Origin: Diadema setosum
Taxonomy: Eukaryota > Echinodermata > Echinoidea > Diadematoida > Diadematidae
Assembly: GCF_964275005.1 (NCBI RefSeq)
Contig: NC_092698.1
Location: forward strand, 31,923,162 to 31,987,161
Direction of reading: 5' to 3'
Length of the DNA: 64,000 bases
Positions 51,701 to 55,320 of the stretch are shown piece after piece. The notes under the pieces are model-generated. The model was not told the origin of the DNA, searched no databases, and was given only the letters and a program-made list of their open reading frames with translations. The first letter of the stretch is position 1. Every line of letters starts with the position of its first letter. The position numbers and the translations under genes are program-made.

Positions 51701-52550
51701 AACCTCTCTTAGAGAGAAACAAATTTAAAGAGTATGATAGTTAAGAATAAGTTTCCCGTGATGGCCTTGGTACAAGAAAACTATCTTTTAGGTAAGATGG
51801 TAATTGAAATACACATCTCTTGTTTTTACGAGAGCGTCCTCCTTTCCATTCTCTTTGCACTTGTGAGCCTGGATGGAATACAAGTCTCTGGCATGCATAA
51901 AAATACTGTTTGTAATTTCCATTAATTGCTACACACACAGAAGTTCTAAGCTTTAAAACTTTTAAATCCAGAGTGACGAGAATACTGACAAAACGATGAG
52001 GATTATGCGAGTTGAGTGACTTGATAAATCTGGTGTTTTTGCAGAGTATTTTTCACGATATTATGAGAGTATTTTGACGAAATCGTGTACGATGATATGT
52101 GATGTGAGTACATCAAAGTATAACTTTTTAAAAGTAGTTATTTTGTCTTTCCGATGCCATTTTCTTTCATAGCATCATTTATAGCAATTAATAGTAAATA
52201 TATTACATTACACAAACAAGCGTCGAGGTGCCGCGGCATGTTAAAAAAAAAAAAAAAAAGAAGATATGTAGGCATACATAACCGAGGAGAGACGCCGATG
52301 ACCAGGGAGTCGTCTCCCCATTTCTGTAGGTAAACATGAGGGGAAGGGGGCTGCAGCTGAGACTATCATAATAATTCTATTATCTCTTAATGGTTTGGCT
52401 GTATACGTTTTGTTTATCTTTACAACTGCGCTCTTTCCACGCACTGGCAGATACAGATTCTTAATATACTCACCCGTCTGCCAGAGTTGATAAGAAAGTA
52501 CAAAGACAGGTCAGCACAAGAAGATCAAATCGGACATCCCTCAGCTCCAT
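1..52550 (-). CDS. CPAMD8: CPAMD8-like thioester protein gene (whole span, 40 coding exons, 3' end outside window)
   Basis: This span covers a spliced gene; each exon is listed separately. Joining the 40 exons gives one open frame of about 1,988 codons in which every donor phase matches the next acceptor. Order of parts: signal peptide (1-25), macroglobulin (MG) domains (26-620), RRKR at 497-500 and 650-653, RRRR at 713-716, YFPETW (about 718), FA-like domain (about 925-1060), thioester domain with GCGEQ (Cys1112, Gln1115), receptor-binding MG domain (about 1470-1620), Kazal domain (about 1670-1735), acidic Ser-rich tail (1736 on). Family knowledge: C3/A2M proteins trap or opsonise targets through a Cys-Gln thioester, and CPAMD8 is the member with a C-terminal Kazal domain. 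Human CPAMD8 is about 1,885 aa. CD109 aligns well through the core but lacks the Kazal and FA parts. The identity as CPAMD8 orthologue is inferred from domain order. Confidence 0.82.
384..1002 (-). other. Intron 39
   Basis: This is an AT-rich intron. It holds a short CA tract near 668-684 and nothing else that I recognise. Confidence 0.5.
1003..1034 (-). CDS. CPAMD8-like exon 39 (32-nt microexon)
   Basis: A pyrimidine-rich tract ending TCGTCCATACAG precedes it, and a strong donor CAA|GTGAGT follows. It encodes [11 protein letters not shown] once the split codon is included. It enters in phase 1 and leaves in phase 0, which is exactly what is needed to join exon 38 to the open frame of exon 40. 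That phase fit is the main support, because so short an exon has no domain evidence. Confidence 0.55.
1258..1602 (-). CDS. CPAMD8-like exon 38: acidic Ser/Asp-rich tail with Gly-Asp repeat
   Basis: The acceptor CATATGCAG and the donor GAAG|GTAAGG frame 345 nt with no stop in the phase set by exon 37. The peptide (about residues 1736-1850) is basic at first (GRRKGE), then contains DGDGDGDG coded by a (GATGGT) hexanucleotide run at 1472-1495, then an acidic Ser-rich stretch ([17 protein letters not shown]) ending [11 protein letters not shown]. It looks disordered and extracellular. A coding tandem repeat of this kind may vary in length between individuals. Membership of this gene rests on phase continuity with the Kazal exon. 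Confidence 0.65.
1472..1495. repeat. Coding (CACCAT)n hexanucleotide run
   Basis: About four CACCAT units lie inside exon 38; on the minus strand they encode alternating Gly and Asp. Confidence 0.85.
1947..2894. mobile_element. Pogo/Tigger-like non-autonomous DNA transposon with TA target duplication
   Basis: The left end reads cagtgcatgcactcccgtta. The right end, read on the minus strand, starts cagtgcactcccgtaataac. TA dinucleotides flank both sides (1945-1946 and 2895-2896). Copies of 'ttataacgaa' occur near both ends. TA duplication with CAGTG-type ends fits Tc1/mariner-pogo MITEs. The core (about 2200-2620) is an irregular tandem array built on 'cgaaccttcggaataa'. No transposase frame is seen. 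Confidence 0.75.
2200..2620. repeat. Degenerate tandem repeats of 'cgaaccttcggaataa' type
   Basis: Near-copies such as 'ccttcggaacaacgaacctt', 'actttcggaatgacgaacca' and 'acctttggaatagcgaac' recur roughly every 20-60 bp inside the pogo-like element. Confidence 0.65.
2950..3750. mobile_element. 801-bp element with perfect 21-bp terminal inverted repeats
   Basis: Positions 2950-2970 (starting acttaaccctaactaggcc) are the exact reverse complement of 3730-3750. Just inside each end lie long G or C runs (2995-3013 G; 3692-3731 G/C) around ctcccaggcccc-like palindromes. The middle is AT-rich with no coding frame. No target duplication is obvious. The right end lies 2 nt from the exon 37 donor junction, so the intron begins GT and then element sequence. 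Confidence 0.8.
3753..3977 (-). CDS. CPAMD8-like exon 37: Kazal-type protease inhibitor domain
   Basis: This exon encodes about residues 1661-1735. It starts after acceptor GTACCTAG and ends CCA G before GTACTTAA. The Kazal signature is clear: a Cys pair CGCHRSC, then Cys-x8[12 protein letters not shown], then FMEVAAC and a final Cys in YMCP. Kazal domains block serine proteases in substrate-like fashion. In CPAMD8 one follows the thioester protein core, which agrees with this position. Two extra cysteines upstream (DLC, SDC) may pair with the region before the domain. If the weak donor is skipped, translation stops two codons later at TAA (3745-3747), inside the flanking transposon end. Confidence 0.88.
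3978..4663 (-). other. Intron 36 with a ~250-nt CU-rich tract
   Basis: Positions about 4385-4640 are almost pure purine on the plus strand, hence CU-rich in the transcript, directly after the exon 36 donor. The exon 36 frame stays open through the intron to a stop at 4251-4253, giving a Leu/Pro-rich hydrophobic extension. Confidence 0.6.
4664..4789 (-). CDS. CPAMD8-like exon 36: end of receptor-binding domain
   Basis: About residues 1619-1660. It continues the DYYEP motif of exon 35 with [16 protein letters not shown] and carries two cysteines ([10 protein letters not shown]), as complement-family proteins do at this point. Donor is GTCG|GTGGGT, in phase with the Kazal exon. Confidence 0.82.
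5037..5217 (-). CDS. CPAMD8-like exon 35: receptor-binding (A2M_recep) domain, C-terminal half
   Basis: About residues 1559-1618. Encodes [20 protein letters not shown] through VKVYDYYEP. The LYFDEI, CVTF and VYDYYEP strands match the end of the receptor-binding MG domain of CD109 and A2M. Two cysteines (QCMTC) occur. Flanks are CATCAG and CCTC|GTAAGT. Confidence 0.93.
5218..5929 (-). other. Intron 34
   Basis: Holds a (TTG)n/(TCTG)n/(TTTG)n microsatellite at about 5395-5457 and nothing else recognised. Confidence 0.5.
5930..6017 (-). CDS. CPAMD8-like exon 34: receptor-binding domain
   Basis: About residues 1529-1558. Encodes [20 protein letters not shown], the counterpart of the conserved 'GMALMEVNLLSGF' strand of CD109. 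Acceptor ATTTCAG, donor CGG|GTGAGT. Confidence 0.93.
6018..6512 (-). other. Intron 33
   Basis: No recognisable element. Confidence 0.45.
6513..6715 (-). CDS. CPAMD8-like exon 33: start of receptor-binding domain, polybasic loop
   Basis: About residues 1462-1528. Begins [20 protein letters not shown], the usual first strands of the receptor-binding domain. It then has six consecutive arginines (residues 1495-1500, [12 protein letters not shown]) and a Gly/Asp-rich stretch before [11 protein letters not shown]109 has a similar RRRR at this place, so the basic loop is probably a conserved processing or exposed site. Confidence 0.93.
6830..7245. repeat. Nested fold-back sequence
   Basis: Perfect 13-bp inverted arms gttaccgcgacaa (6859-6871) and ttgtcgcggtaac (6897-6909). 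Outer partial arms are taccccgaca near 6959 and ttgtcggggta near 7199. It looks like a MITE-type hairpin. Outer limits are uncertain. Confidence 0.5.
7975..8690. repeat. Diverged direct duplication (~530-bp spacing)
   Basis: The stretch about 7980-8160 ('atttgcaaacaaactaggct', 'gacagcccagctgaa') recurs at about 8513-8690 ('ttgcaaataaactcgattgt', 'gacagcccagctgaa') in the same order. Confidence 0.6.
8929..9048. repeat. (TA)n microsatellite in three blocks
   Basis: Long alternating TA tracts are interrupted twice by 'acatctat'-like spacers. Confidence 0.95.
9734..9777. repeat. C-run followed by A-run
   Basis: About 14 C followed by about 30 A. Confidence 0.9.
9929..9991 (-). CDS. CPAMD8-like exon 32
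   Basis: Residues 1441-1461, [20 protein letters not shown]. It links the thioester domain to the receptor-binding domain. CTCTTCAG and CAG|GTAAGA flank it, phase 0 to 0. The GxGCGL...Q pattern matches 'GFGFAICQ' of CD109. Confidence 0.9.
9992..11053 (-). other. Introns 30 and 31 (either side of exon 31)
   Basis: 9992-10,468 and 10,631-11,053 hold nothing I recognise. Confidence 0.4.
10469..10630 (-). CDS. CPAMD8-like exon 31
   Basis: Residues 1387-1440, starting [20 protein letters not shown]. This is the last helix pair of the thioester domain (equivalent to DTTVALKALSEFA in CD109) plus the strands that return to the CUB-like part. Phase 0 to 0. Confidence 0.94.
11054..11274 (-). CDS. CPAMD8-like exon 30: thioester domain helices
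   Basis: Residues 1313-1386. Contains [13 protein letters not shown] and [19 protein letters not shown], the signature that ends the thioester-containing alpha-helical barrel in C3, A2M and CD109. Flanks TTTTTAAG and CAG|GTACGT. Confidence 0.95.
11656..11902 (-). CDS. CPAMD8-like exon 29: thioester domain
   Basis: Residues 1231-1312. [20 protein letters not shown] and [15 protein letters not shown] are the conserved barrel helices (CD109: VTLTAYIVTSLL, DNYTLALITYAL). Phase 0 to 1. Confidence 0.95.
12325..12563 (-). CDS. CPAMD8-like exon 28: thioester domain with Asn at the catalytic position
   Basis: Residues 1151-1230. [20 protein letters not shown] and [15 protein letters not shown] are strongly conserved. 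Near the end, [11 protein letters not shown] (Asn1226; codon 12,337-12,339) aligns with the C3 segment that carries the catalytic His (PVIHQEM) and the A2M segment that has Asn (SLLNNAIKGG). Spacing from Gln1115 is 111 residues, close to the 113 of C3. Asn suggests A2M-type thioester chemistry. Confidence 0.95.
12955..13131 (-). CDS. CPAMD8-like exon 27: thioester motif GCGEQNM
   Basis: Residues 1092-1150. The motif [20 protein letters not shown] lies in [19 protein letters not shown]; the GCGEQ codons are at 13,061-13,075. Cys1112 and Gln1115 would form the internal beta-cysteinyl gamma-glutamyl thioester. All residues of the motif are intact, so a functional thioester is expected. Phase 1 to 1; the donor is ATGG|GTAAAA. 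Confidence 0.98.
13644..13733 (-). CDS. CPAMD8-like exon 26
   Basis: Residues 1062-1091. [20 protein letters not shown] matches the 'LSFSFPPNTVTGSERVQITAIG' segment of CD109 just before the thioester domain. Phase 1 to 1. Confidence 0.93.
14345..14486 (-). CDS. CPAMD8-like exon 25: FA-like domain, C-terminal part
   Basis: Residues 1015-1061. Contains [20 protein letters not shown] and [20 protein letters not shown]. The pattern '[16 protein letters not shown]' is typical of the farnesoic-acid-O-methyltransferase-like (FA) domain, a beta-sandwich found in many non-enzymatic extracellular invertebrate proteins. Confidence 0.88.
15056..15147 (-). CDS. CPAMD8-like exon 24: FA-like domain, middle
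   Basis: Residues 984-1014. [20 protein letters not shown] then [11 protein letters not shown]. The 'FWISW...I.IG.G' pattern spans the junction with exon 25. The donor CAG|GTTTGT is unusual but in phase. Confidence 0.85.
15767..15970 (-). CDS. CPAMD8-like exon 23: FA-like domain, N-terminal part
   Basis: Residues 916-983. Starts [20 protein letters not shown] and continues [19 protein letters not shown], then [16 protein letters not shown]. The 'F.VKA..DA.IAL......YEIVIGG..NT.S.IR' profile identifies the FA domain. It is placed between the MG part and the thioester domain. As I recall, CPAMD8 proteins carry this insert, whereas CD109 and A2M do not. The exon ends SRRRR. Confidence 0.9.
16456..16507 (-). 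CDS. CPAMD8-like exon 22 (52 nt)
   Basis: Residues 899-915, [17 protein letters not shown], aligning with 'VKAEGIEKSYSQSILLDL' of CD109. Acceptor CATTACAG, donor AATG|GTAAGT. Confidence 0.9.
16675..16793 (-). CDS. CPAMD8-like exon 21
   Basis: Residues 859-898. [20 protein letters not shown], then [15 protein letters not shown]. This is the end of the MG7/CUB-like strand region. Phase 1 to 0. Confidence 0.88.
16985..17165 (-). mobile_element. Possible tRNA-derived SINE fragment
   Basis: On the minus strand, 'cccgagttcgatatcccgcc' (near 17,075-17,095) resembles a tRNA T-arm/Pol III B box (GGTTCGANNCC). No complete cloverleaf or poly(A)/short tandem tail could be defined. Confidence 0.35.
17376..17545. 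repeat. (GAT)n/(GAG)n/(GAA)n compound microsatellite
   Basis: Purine-rich trinucleotide tract changing from GAT to GAG to GAA units. Confidence 0.95.
17752..17902 (-). CDS. CPAMD8-like exon 20
   Basis: Residues 809-858. [20 protein letters not shown] to [14 protein letters not shown] macroglobulin-type beta segment after FNYMDV. Donor CATG|GTAAAT. Confidence 0.88.
17936..18240 (+). repeat. Interspersed repeat starting with (AAT)n and 'tatagcgcaacagtccatca'
   Basis: (AAT)6 followed by 'cttttatagcgcaacagtcc' and 'aaaagatgctcatggcgctt' resembles a repeat family that I have seen in several marine invertebrates. The end is not defined. Confidence 0.4.
18427..18658 (-). CDS. CPAMD8-like exon 19: A2M-family core
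   Basis: Residues 731-808. [20 protein letters not shown], then [17 protein letters not shown] and [20 protein letters not shown]. This is one of the best conserved stretches of the family (CD109: [27 protein letters not shown]). Phase 2 to 0. Confidence 0.97.
19032..19155 (-). CDS. CPAMD8-like exon 18: RRRR site and YFPETW motif
   Basis: Residues 690-730. [24 protein letters not shown] (713-716) sits just before the universal YFPETW landmark. In C3 a tetra-arginine site separates the beta and alpha chains, so a processing site here is plausible. Phase 1 to 2. Confidence 0.95.
19803..19860 (-). CDS. CPAMD8-like exon 17 (58 nt)
   Basis: Residues 671-689. [19 protein letters not shown], aligning with 'QECGLWVLTDANL' of CD109 in the bait/MG6 region. 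CACAG acceptor, CCGG|GTACGT donor. Confidence 0.9.
19927..20015. repeat. (ATC)n/(GAT)n microsatellite
   Basis: Imperfect trinucleotide tract with an internal strand switch (gatgatgatgatcatcatca). Confidence 0.92.
20260..20397 (-). CDS. CPAMD8-like exon 16: region with RRKR
   Basis: Residues 625-670. [20 protein letters not shown], then [16 protein letters not shown] (650-653) followed by Ser fits a furin cleavage site. The segment corresponds to the variable bait region of A2M proteins. Phase 0 to 0. Confidence 0.9.
20915..21064 (-). CDS. CPAMD8-like exon 15: MG6, VDKSV motif
   Basis: Residues 575-624. [20 protein letters not shown], then [17 protein letters not shown]. 'AVDKSV' is the hallmark of MG6 before the bait region in CD109, A2M and C3. 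Phase 0 to 0. Confidence 0.96.
21589..21761 (-). CDS. CPAMD8-like exon 14: MG5/MG6 segment
   Basis: Residues 517-574. [20 protein letters not shown] then [18 protein letters not shown]. 'PM+RLLVYYV' and 'F.NK' match the family's 'P.SRLLVYYV...GE.V.D......FKNKI'. Confidence 0.96.
22597..22768 (-). CDS. CPAMD8-like exon 13: furin-like RRKR site
   Basis: Residues 460-516. [33 protein letters not shown], then [16 protein letters not shown] at 497-500 followed by Gln could be cleaved by furin. Human CPAMD8 is reported to be processed into two chains, but whether at the homologous place I cannot tell. Donor CAAG|GTCTGA is non-standard but is in phase with exon 14. Confidence 0.88.
23233..23287. 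mobile_element. Solo end of the pogo-like family seen at 1947-2894
   Basis: 'cagtggactcccgttataac' and 'cgaagtcctcgggaccggca' match the right-end sequence of the intron 37 element. No opposite end is found nearby. Confidence 0.6.
23362..23511. mobile_element. Fold-back MITE (gggtcccgtttcataaag type)
   Basis: The left arm gggtcccgtttcataaag with ttgttatcaataa is mirrored by ttattgataacaag and ttttatgaaacggggccc. The centre carries 'cagccaatcaca'. The whole is about 150 bp with no frame. Confidence 0.8.
23731..23859 (-). CDS. CPAMD8-like exon 12
   Basis: Residues 417-459. [20 protein letters not shown] and [19 protein letters not shown]. An MG5-type beta segment; 'YL.L.S...PS.C.L' resembles the 'SPSKTYIQL' strand of CD109. 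Donor is AAG|GTGACC. Phase 0 to 0. Confidence 0.85.
23860..24347 (-). other. Intron 11
   Basis: Nothing recognised. Confidence 0.4.
24348..24515 (-). CDS. CPAMD8-like exon 11
   Basis: Residues 361-416. [20 protein letters not shown] to [16 protein letters not shown]. It continues the 'KPGLPYNGK' motif of exon 10 as MG domains do ('P.D.P....V.V'). Phase 0 to 0. Confidence 0.9.
26113..26698 (-). mobile_element. 5'-truncated non-LTR retrotransposon (reverse transcriptase C-terminus and 3' tail)
   Basis: The minus-strand frame from about 26,698 to the stop at 26,286 encodes [23 protein letters not shown], the [20 protein letters not shown] helix and [16 protein letters not shown]. These are characteristic of the C-terminus of Jockey/CR1-like reverse transcriptases. 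A short 3' UTR ends in a (GAA)n/(GATGA) tail at about 26,115-26,137. The frame is intact but heavily 5' truncated, so it is a dead copy. Confidence 0.82.
26781..27515. repeat. Interspersed repeat with 'gctcacctgag' inverted ends and internal duplicated unit
   Basis: It begins caagagacccgcgggtctag and 'cgctcacctgag', and ends 'gctcaggtgagct'. A unit of about 170 bp is present twice (about 26,895-27,085 and 27,240-27,415), sharing 'atgctacctgccaagtttga'. A run of 'acggacgacgg' repeats precedes the end. This sequence family is widespread in marine invertebrates, as I recall it. Confidence 0.7.
28754..28981 (-). CDS. CPAMD8-like exon 10: MG3/MG4 segment
   Basis: Residues 285-360. [20 protein letters not shown], then [20 protein letters not shown] and LPYNGK. 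The '[11 protein letters not shown]' motif marks the start of MG4 across the family (A2M: FKPGLPF.G+V). Phase 0 to 0. Confidence 0.95.
28982..29562 (-). other. Intron 9
   Basis: Contains (TTTG)n near 29,225-29,247 only. Confidence 0.4.
29563..29671 (-). CDS. CPAMD8-like exon 9: MG3
   Basis: Residues 248-284. [20 protein letters not shown], then [15 protein letters not shown]. 'A+YTFG.PV+G.+.' is the standard start of MG3 (CD109: AKYTYGKPVKGDV). Phase 2 to 0. Confidence 0.95.
29672..31802 (-). other. Intron 8
   Basis: T-run at 29,910-29,929 and A-run at about 31,145-31,161. No other element recognised. Confidence 0.4.
31803..31887 (-). CDS. CPAMD8-like exon 8: MG2/MG3 boundary
   Basis: Residues 220-247. 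[20 protein letters not shown], matching 'VLPKFEV...P' in CD109 and A2M. Phase 1 to 2. Confidence 0.94.
31888..33378 (-). other. Intron 7
   Basis: (GA)n at 32,940-32,972. Otherwise nothing recognised. Confidence 0.4.
33379..33492 (-). CDS. CPAMD8-like exon 7: MG2
   Basis: Residues 182-219. [20 protein letters not shown] then [17 protein letters not shown]. 'F.LS..P.LG.W.I.V' is the conserved MG2 ending. Phase 1 to 1. Confidence 0.95.
33493..34457 (-). other. Intron 6
   Basis: Contains a tRNA-like SINE fragment (33,770-33,925) and a small hairpin around caatgcat (34,192-34,212). Confidence 0.4.
33770..33925 (-). mobile_element. Possible tRNA-derived SINE fragment
   Basis: The minus strand reads 'cttgagtccgaatcctaccc' (near 33,855-33,875), like a tRNA T arm, preceded about 40 nt upstream by 'gtgtatagtatagaaagctc', a loose A-box match. 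The limits are uncertain. Confidence 0.35.
34458..34530 (-). CDS. CPAMD8-like exon 6: MG2
   Basis: Residues 158-181. [20 protein letters not shown]. Family pattern 'I.I.DP+.NRI.QW' is clear. Acceptor CAAAACAG, donor TGTG|GTAAGT. Confidence 0.93.
34531..35771 (-). other. Introns 4 and 5 (either side of exon 5)
   Basis: 34,531-35,078 and 35,132-35,771 hold nothing beyond a short TA run near 34,842-34,852. Confidence 0.4.
35079..35131 (-). CDS. CPAMD8-like exon 5 (53 nt): MG2
   Basis: Residues 140-157. [18 protein letters not shown], corresponding to 'V.FRI.TL..DL+P.N.P'. Acceptor TTATCTAG, donor CCC|GTAAGT. It joins exons 4 and 6 in phase. Confidence 0.88.
35772..35937 (-). CDS. CPAMD8-like exon 4: MG1 end and MG2 start (DKPVYKP)
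   Basis: Residues 85-139. [20 protein letters not shown], then [20 protein letters not shown] and QT. 'VFIQ.DKP.YKP.Q' is the most recognisable N-terminal signature of the family. Strong pyrimidine tract before acceptor. Phase 0 to 1. Confidence 0.97.
35938..37949 (-). other. Intron 3
   Basis: Contains a (CA)n-type microsatellite at 36,938-37,014. No element recognised otherwise. Confidence 0.4.
36938..37014. repeat. (CA)n/(CAAA)n microsatellite
   Basis: Imperfect CA-rich tract with CAAA and CAGA interruptions. Confidence 0.9.
37950..37972 (-). CDS. CPAMD8-like exon 3 (23-nt microexon)
   Basis: Residues 77-84, GKGYLLMK with the split codon. A pyrimidine tract ending TCTCGAATCCAG precedes it and AAG|GTGAGT follows. 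Exon 2 ends in phase 1 and exon 4 starts in phase 0, and this exon converts one to the other exactly. Its peptide fits the MG1 'E..I.KG.....' region. Confidence 0.8.
39604..40680. repeat. Three tandem units (~340-375 bp) inside the 5.57-kb element
   Basis: Each starts 'ggttcccaagcg/caaa' and 'cttgaccatctaatttgcat', then runs through 'gataaacgtttctcag' and 'aaggttttgagggttag'. Confidence 0.85.
41238..41282. repeat. (TA)n microsatellite
   Basis: Uninterrupted TA alternation inside the 5.57-kb element. Confidence 0.95.
41564..41870. mobile_element. Nested MITE with 'actggcaaaagatc' ends
   Basis: The left agccgcgatcacacactggc plus 'aaaagatcaagaagtttaag' mirrors, with mismatches, the right end whose reverse complement reads agcgcggtcagagtggcaaa plus 'agatcgcaaagtttaggatc'. 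It lies inside the larger element, so it inserted later. Confidence 0.7.
43700..44500. repeat. Tandem units (~350-400 bp) near the right end of the 5.57-kb element
   Basis: 'gttgtagaatctcgaaacct' recurs at about 44,107 and 44,460 with linked motifs 'ttgattcc.gtacttgatt' and 'cgccaaggtacattt'. Confidence 0.8.
45506..45657 (-). CDS. CPAMD8-like exon 2: MG1
   Basis: Residues 26-76. [20 protein letters not shown], then [15 protein letters not shown] and TEVGETIIG. 'YLV..P..+RPG....+SV' is the classic start of the mature A2M-family chain. It joins the signal-peptide exon in phase 2. Donor ATAG|GTAAGT. Confidence 0.96.
45745..45779. repeat. (CT)n microsatellite
   Basis: Nearly perfect CT repeat. 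Confidence 0.95.
47185..47236 (+). mobile_element. Retroelement-type 3' tail ('gaaat' units)
   Basis: 'ggaaatgaaatgaaatgtat' resembles the simple-repeat 3' tails of LINEs/SINEs; a similar tail ends at 61,313. The body of an element cannot be delimited. Confidence 0.35.
48048..48226. mobile_element. Fold-back MITE ('ggggggcatttcatgaagga' type)
   Basis: The arms catttcatgaaggaacttgt with 'cggataagat' and the reverse 'acttgtcggacattttatcc' with 'tttatgaaacgcccc' form a near-complete hairpin, with 'tgtcggata' repeats inside. Confidence 0.8.
52474..52550 (-). CDS. CPAMD8-like exon 1: start codon and signal peptide
   Basis: Residues 1-25. ATG at 52,548-52,550 starts [20 protein letters not shown] then STLAD, a standard secretion signal (charged start, hydrophobic core, small residues before the cut). 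Donor GACGG|GTGAGT in phase 2 fits exon 2. No upstream in-frame alternative was needed. The transcription start is not visible. Confidence 0.88.
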
Positions 52551-53956
52551 GACGACAGATCAAAGTGAAATCAGTCAGAGGGAGAAAGTAAAAGTCTTGA
52601 AATAGTTATGGGTAGAGAGACAGAATCGCAGAAATCACGCAAAGACGGTGGCAACTGCTCCGTTTGTCATGATTCGGAGTTGATACCGCGAACGGCTTGT
52701 TGAGCTTGTGTCGCACAGTGTAGAGGTAAATGAAGTTGCGTTGGGCGTCCTTTTCTGATGTACACTGAATTATGCGTCGAAGACCAAAGATGAAAAAAAA
52801 AAGACAATCTAATTTTCGACCTTGCTAATTTTGAGGTAATTTCAGAACCGGCAGGACTTCGGCGGAGTCCCAGAGTCACATGTTGTCATTCACTGCAGTG
52901 TTTCTTCACAATGAAAACAACAGCGTGTGTTCGGCGATATGATTCAAGTCAGAGGTTCATGGCAAACTTTTTGGAGACTTCTCCTGTTCGTAGTTGTCAC
53001 GACTCTCTTGTAAACCGACGTTCGGGACAAACACGGCGAATTTAGGAGTGCCAACTCCAATGCGAAGAGAACGGAATTCTCTTGTCGTCGTCCGACTTCT
53101 GTTTCTGCATGAAGCGATTTGACTGCTAAGCATGTACTTAGTGGATGCATGTAAGTTGTGTTGTGTGTGGTATGATGACCCGGCTGTCATAAGTCCTTTT
53201 TCCCCACTCGCTCAACTGAGAGAAACTGTCGGATATAGGCTAGATAAACACTTCCCCCTTGCGAACAAAGGGAAGAGCGAACGGGGTGTGTGTGTGCGTG
53301 CGCTGGAACGAGAAATACTGCTGGCAATGTACGAGCGAGCGGTGCAGAGATACGGTTCACGCGCGGGTCAGATTTCGCGCACCTCCTTGGCTGAGGTTTG
53401 TCCCGCAGCAAATAGCTCCTGTGCTGGAGAACTACAGGGCCCCTGTGTTCCGAAGAAAGTCCCTGACTAGCGAAAGACGTTGACAAATTGACCTCGATTT
53501 CCATTTTCTTGTACTGCGGAGGAGTGTCGTGACGTGATATGTTAACGAGGCCTAATGCTGCGAAGAAAGGAAAATCGGATGTCCGCAATAACTAGTGCCA
53601 GCTACCGTACGAGGAGGCCCATCACGACTGGAAGGGTAGCGGTTAAGTCTTATCAATTAGCCAACCTTGAATAGCCAAGGTTTACAAGACCTTTACAGGC
53701 ATCCAGACGCCTTTCAGACACAGTTTTAAGACTCTGACAGCAGTGCTGGCGTCGATTATTTACGAACAACCAAAAATAGAAAAGAAACCGCTGCAATATT
53801 TTACAAGAATATAGTCACATGGCATTTTAAGAATAGGTCCAGCAGTAAATTGTTTTCAGTTATTCCAGGGCGGTTGGCCACCTCCCTGGTTATTCCACAA
53901 GAAGGAGCTTGTAGTAGGCCTGATAGGGTAAGGCAGATCAATATCAACTGTGGCCT

Positions 53957-54128
53957 GGGGGCATTTCATGAAGCGTTTTTGTCGGATATTTCTCTGACAA
54001 ACTGTTACAAGCTACTGAAATTCTTGCATCTGGGCAGAGCTTCTCAGCCAATCAAAACTAAGGATTTTACTGAAGTTGTCAGAGACTGACAACTTGTCAG
54101 GGCTGATAACTTTCATGAAACGGTGCCC
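53957..54128. mobile_element. Fold-back MITE ('ggggcatttcatgaagcg' type)
   Basis: The left ggggcatttcatgaagcgtt and the right aactttcatgaaacggtgcc are inverted. The centre carries 'cagccaatcaaaactaagga' and 'tgtcaga' repeats, as in the elements at 23,362 and 62,050. Confidence 0.75.
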
Positions 54129-55145
54129 TATAGGCTGAGAGCAAATTAAGAGTGTTTATCCGACTACTTTTGTCGGACAAACTGCATCGTGAAATACTCA
54201 CCAGGTGGTGATGGTAGTGGTAGGTAGTGGCTGTAAGTTGTGGCAGCAGTGGAAATAGAATTGGTAGTAAGCCAAGTAGCATGGTAGCAGTGTACGGAAG
54301 TAAAAGGAGAAGGAACAACTGAATATCATGAAGAAGCAGTATGGGAACTGGTGTTGCGGGGTATAAAGCGATACCGTTGATATACTACATAGCGATATTG
54401 CGGTATGGGCAGTAGGAGCAACGGTCAAGGATGGAGCAAAGTACGTGTAAAACTTGTTAATATTTTGTTTTAACTTAAATCTGTAAACGTCCTGTATATA
54501 AGCAGATCGAGTTTCATCGCAATGTGCCATAATCGCATTAATGAAAAAAAAAATGTTTGAATGCGGTAGGTGAGTGTCACGTGTGTCTGTATGTGTGTGG
54601 AGGAACACCCCCTCCCCCCCCCAAAAAAAAAAGAAAAAAAGATGAGTATGATTCTATTCCATGTCTATCTTGGCATTAATTAGAAGAACAGGAGTAAATA
54701 GAAAGATGGAAGATTCCACTAACATATGATGTAACAGGGGCCGCAGAACACATTTTTTTTTTCTGTCTGTTACCACAATGAAAAAAAAAAATGATAACTG
54801 AAATAAAACCCACACCAAAGCTCGTGACTATCCAAGGGCTCAGCCCGAGATTCTTCCCGTCGCAAGCGCGGGGAGGGGAAGGGGCAGAAGCCCCATTGAC
54901 TCGTGACACTTGACCCAACCAAATAAAGTTGCCTTAATTTGGTCATTAAAAATAATGGACTTTGCACGTTTCACCAAACGGTGACATTGATCGCATCCAC
55001 TTACGCAAGTTACCTGTGGAGATGATATCAATTCAAAATTAAGATATAACAGTCATGATTTTGGACTGTCAGTTACCGGCATTTTCCTCTCAAAGTAATC
55101 ATTGCTGTCTAGGTTGTGGCATGCACACTATATATTAAAAAAAAA

Positions 55146-55320
55146 AGTTCAACTTTGCACCTTTTGTCACACTGGGAAGACCTTCACGCATGCAATTTTG
55201 CACCTTTTAGACCAGTTAACACCTTTAAAGGTGCAACTTTGCACCTTTCTGGTCTGAAAGGAGCGAAGTTGCACCCGTAAGGTGCTCCTGTGACACTCGT
55301 ATGAAGGTGCATAATATATC
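55146..55320. repeat. Hairpin-rich repeat built on GCACCTTT
   Basis: 'aaaggtgcaactttgcacct' is close to a perfect palindrome and is bracketed by 'agaccag' and 'ctggtct'. Further 'gcacctttt' copies lie on either side. Confidence 0.6.

Larger units (their letters stand above)
45658..52473 (-). other. Intron 1 (6.8 kb)
   Basis: (CT)n at 45,745-45,779, G-run near 46,279-46,292, a retroelement-like tail of 'gaaat' units at 47,203-47,235 and a MITE at 48,048-48,226. An exon-like minus-strand frame at 51,134-51,340 lacks homology and phase support. Confidence 0.5.

Noticed and set aside
3753..52550. Assigning the gene as CD109 or A2M
   Set aside because: The core is CD109-like, but the FA-like and Kazal domains and the lack of a GPI-type end in the spliced frame point to CPAMD8.
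53187..53588. 133-codon minus-strand frame upstream of the CPAMD8-like gene
   Set aside because: Probably an effect of locally GC-rich promoter sequence; no family resemblance.
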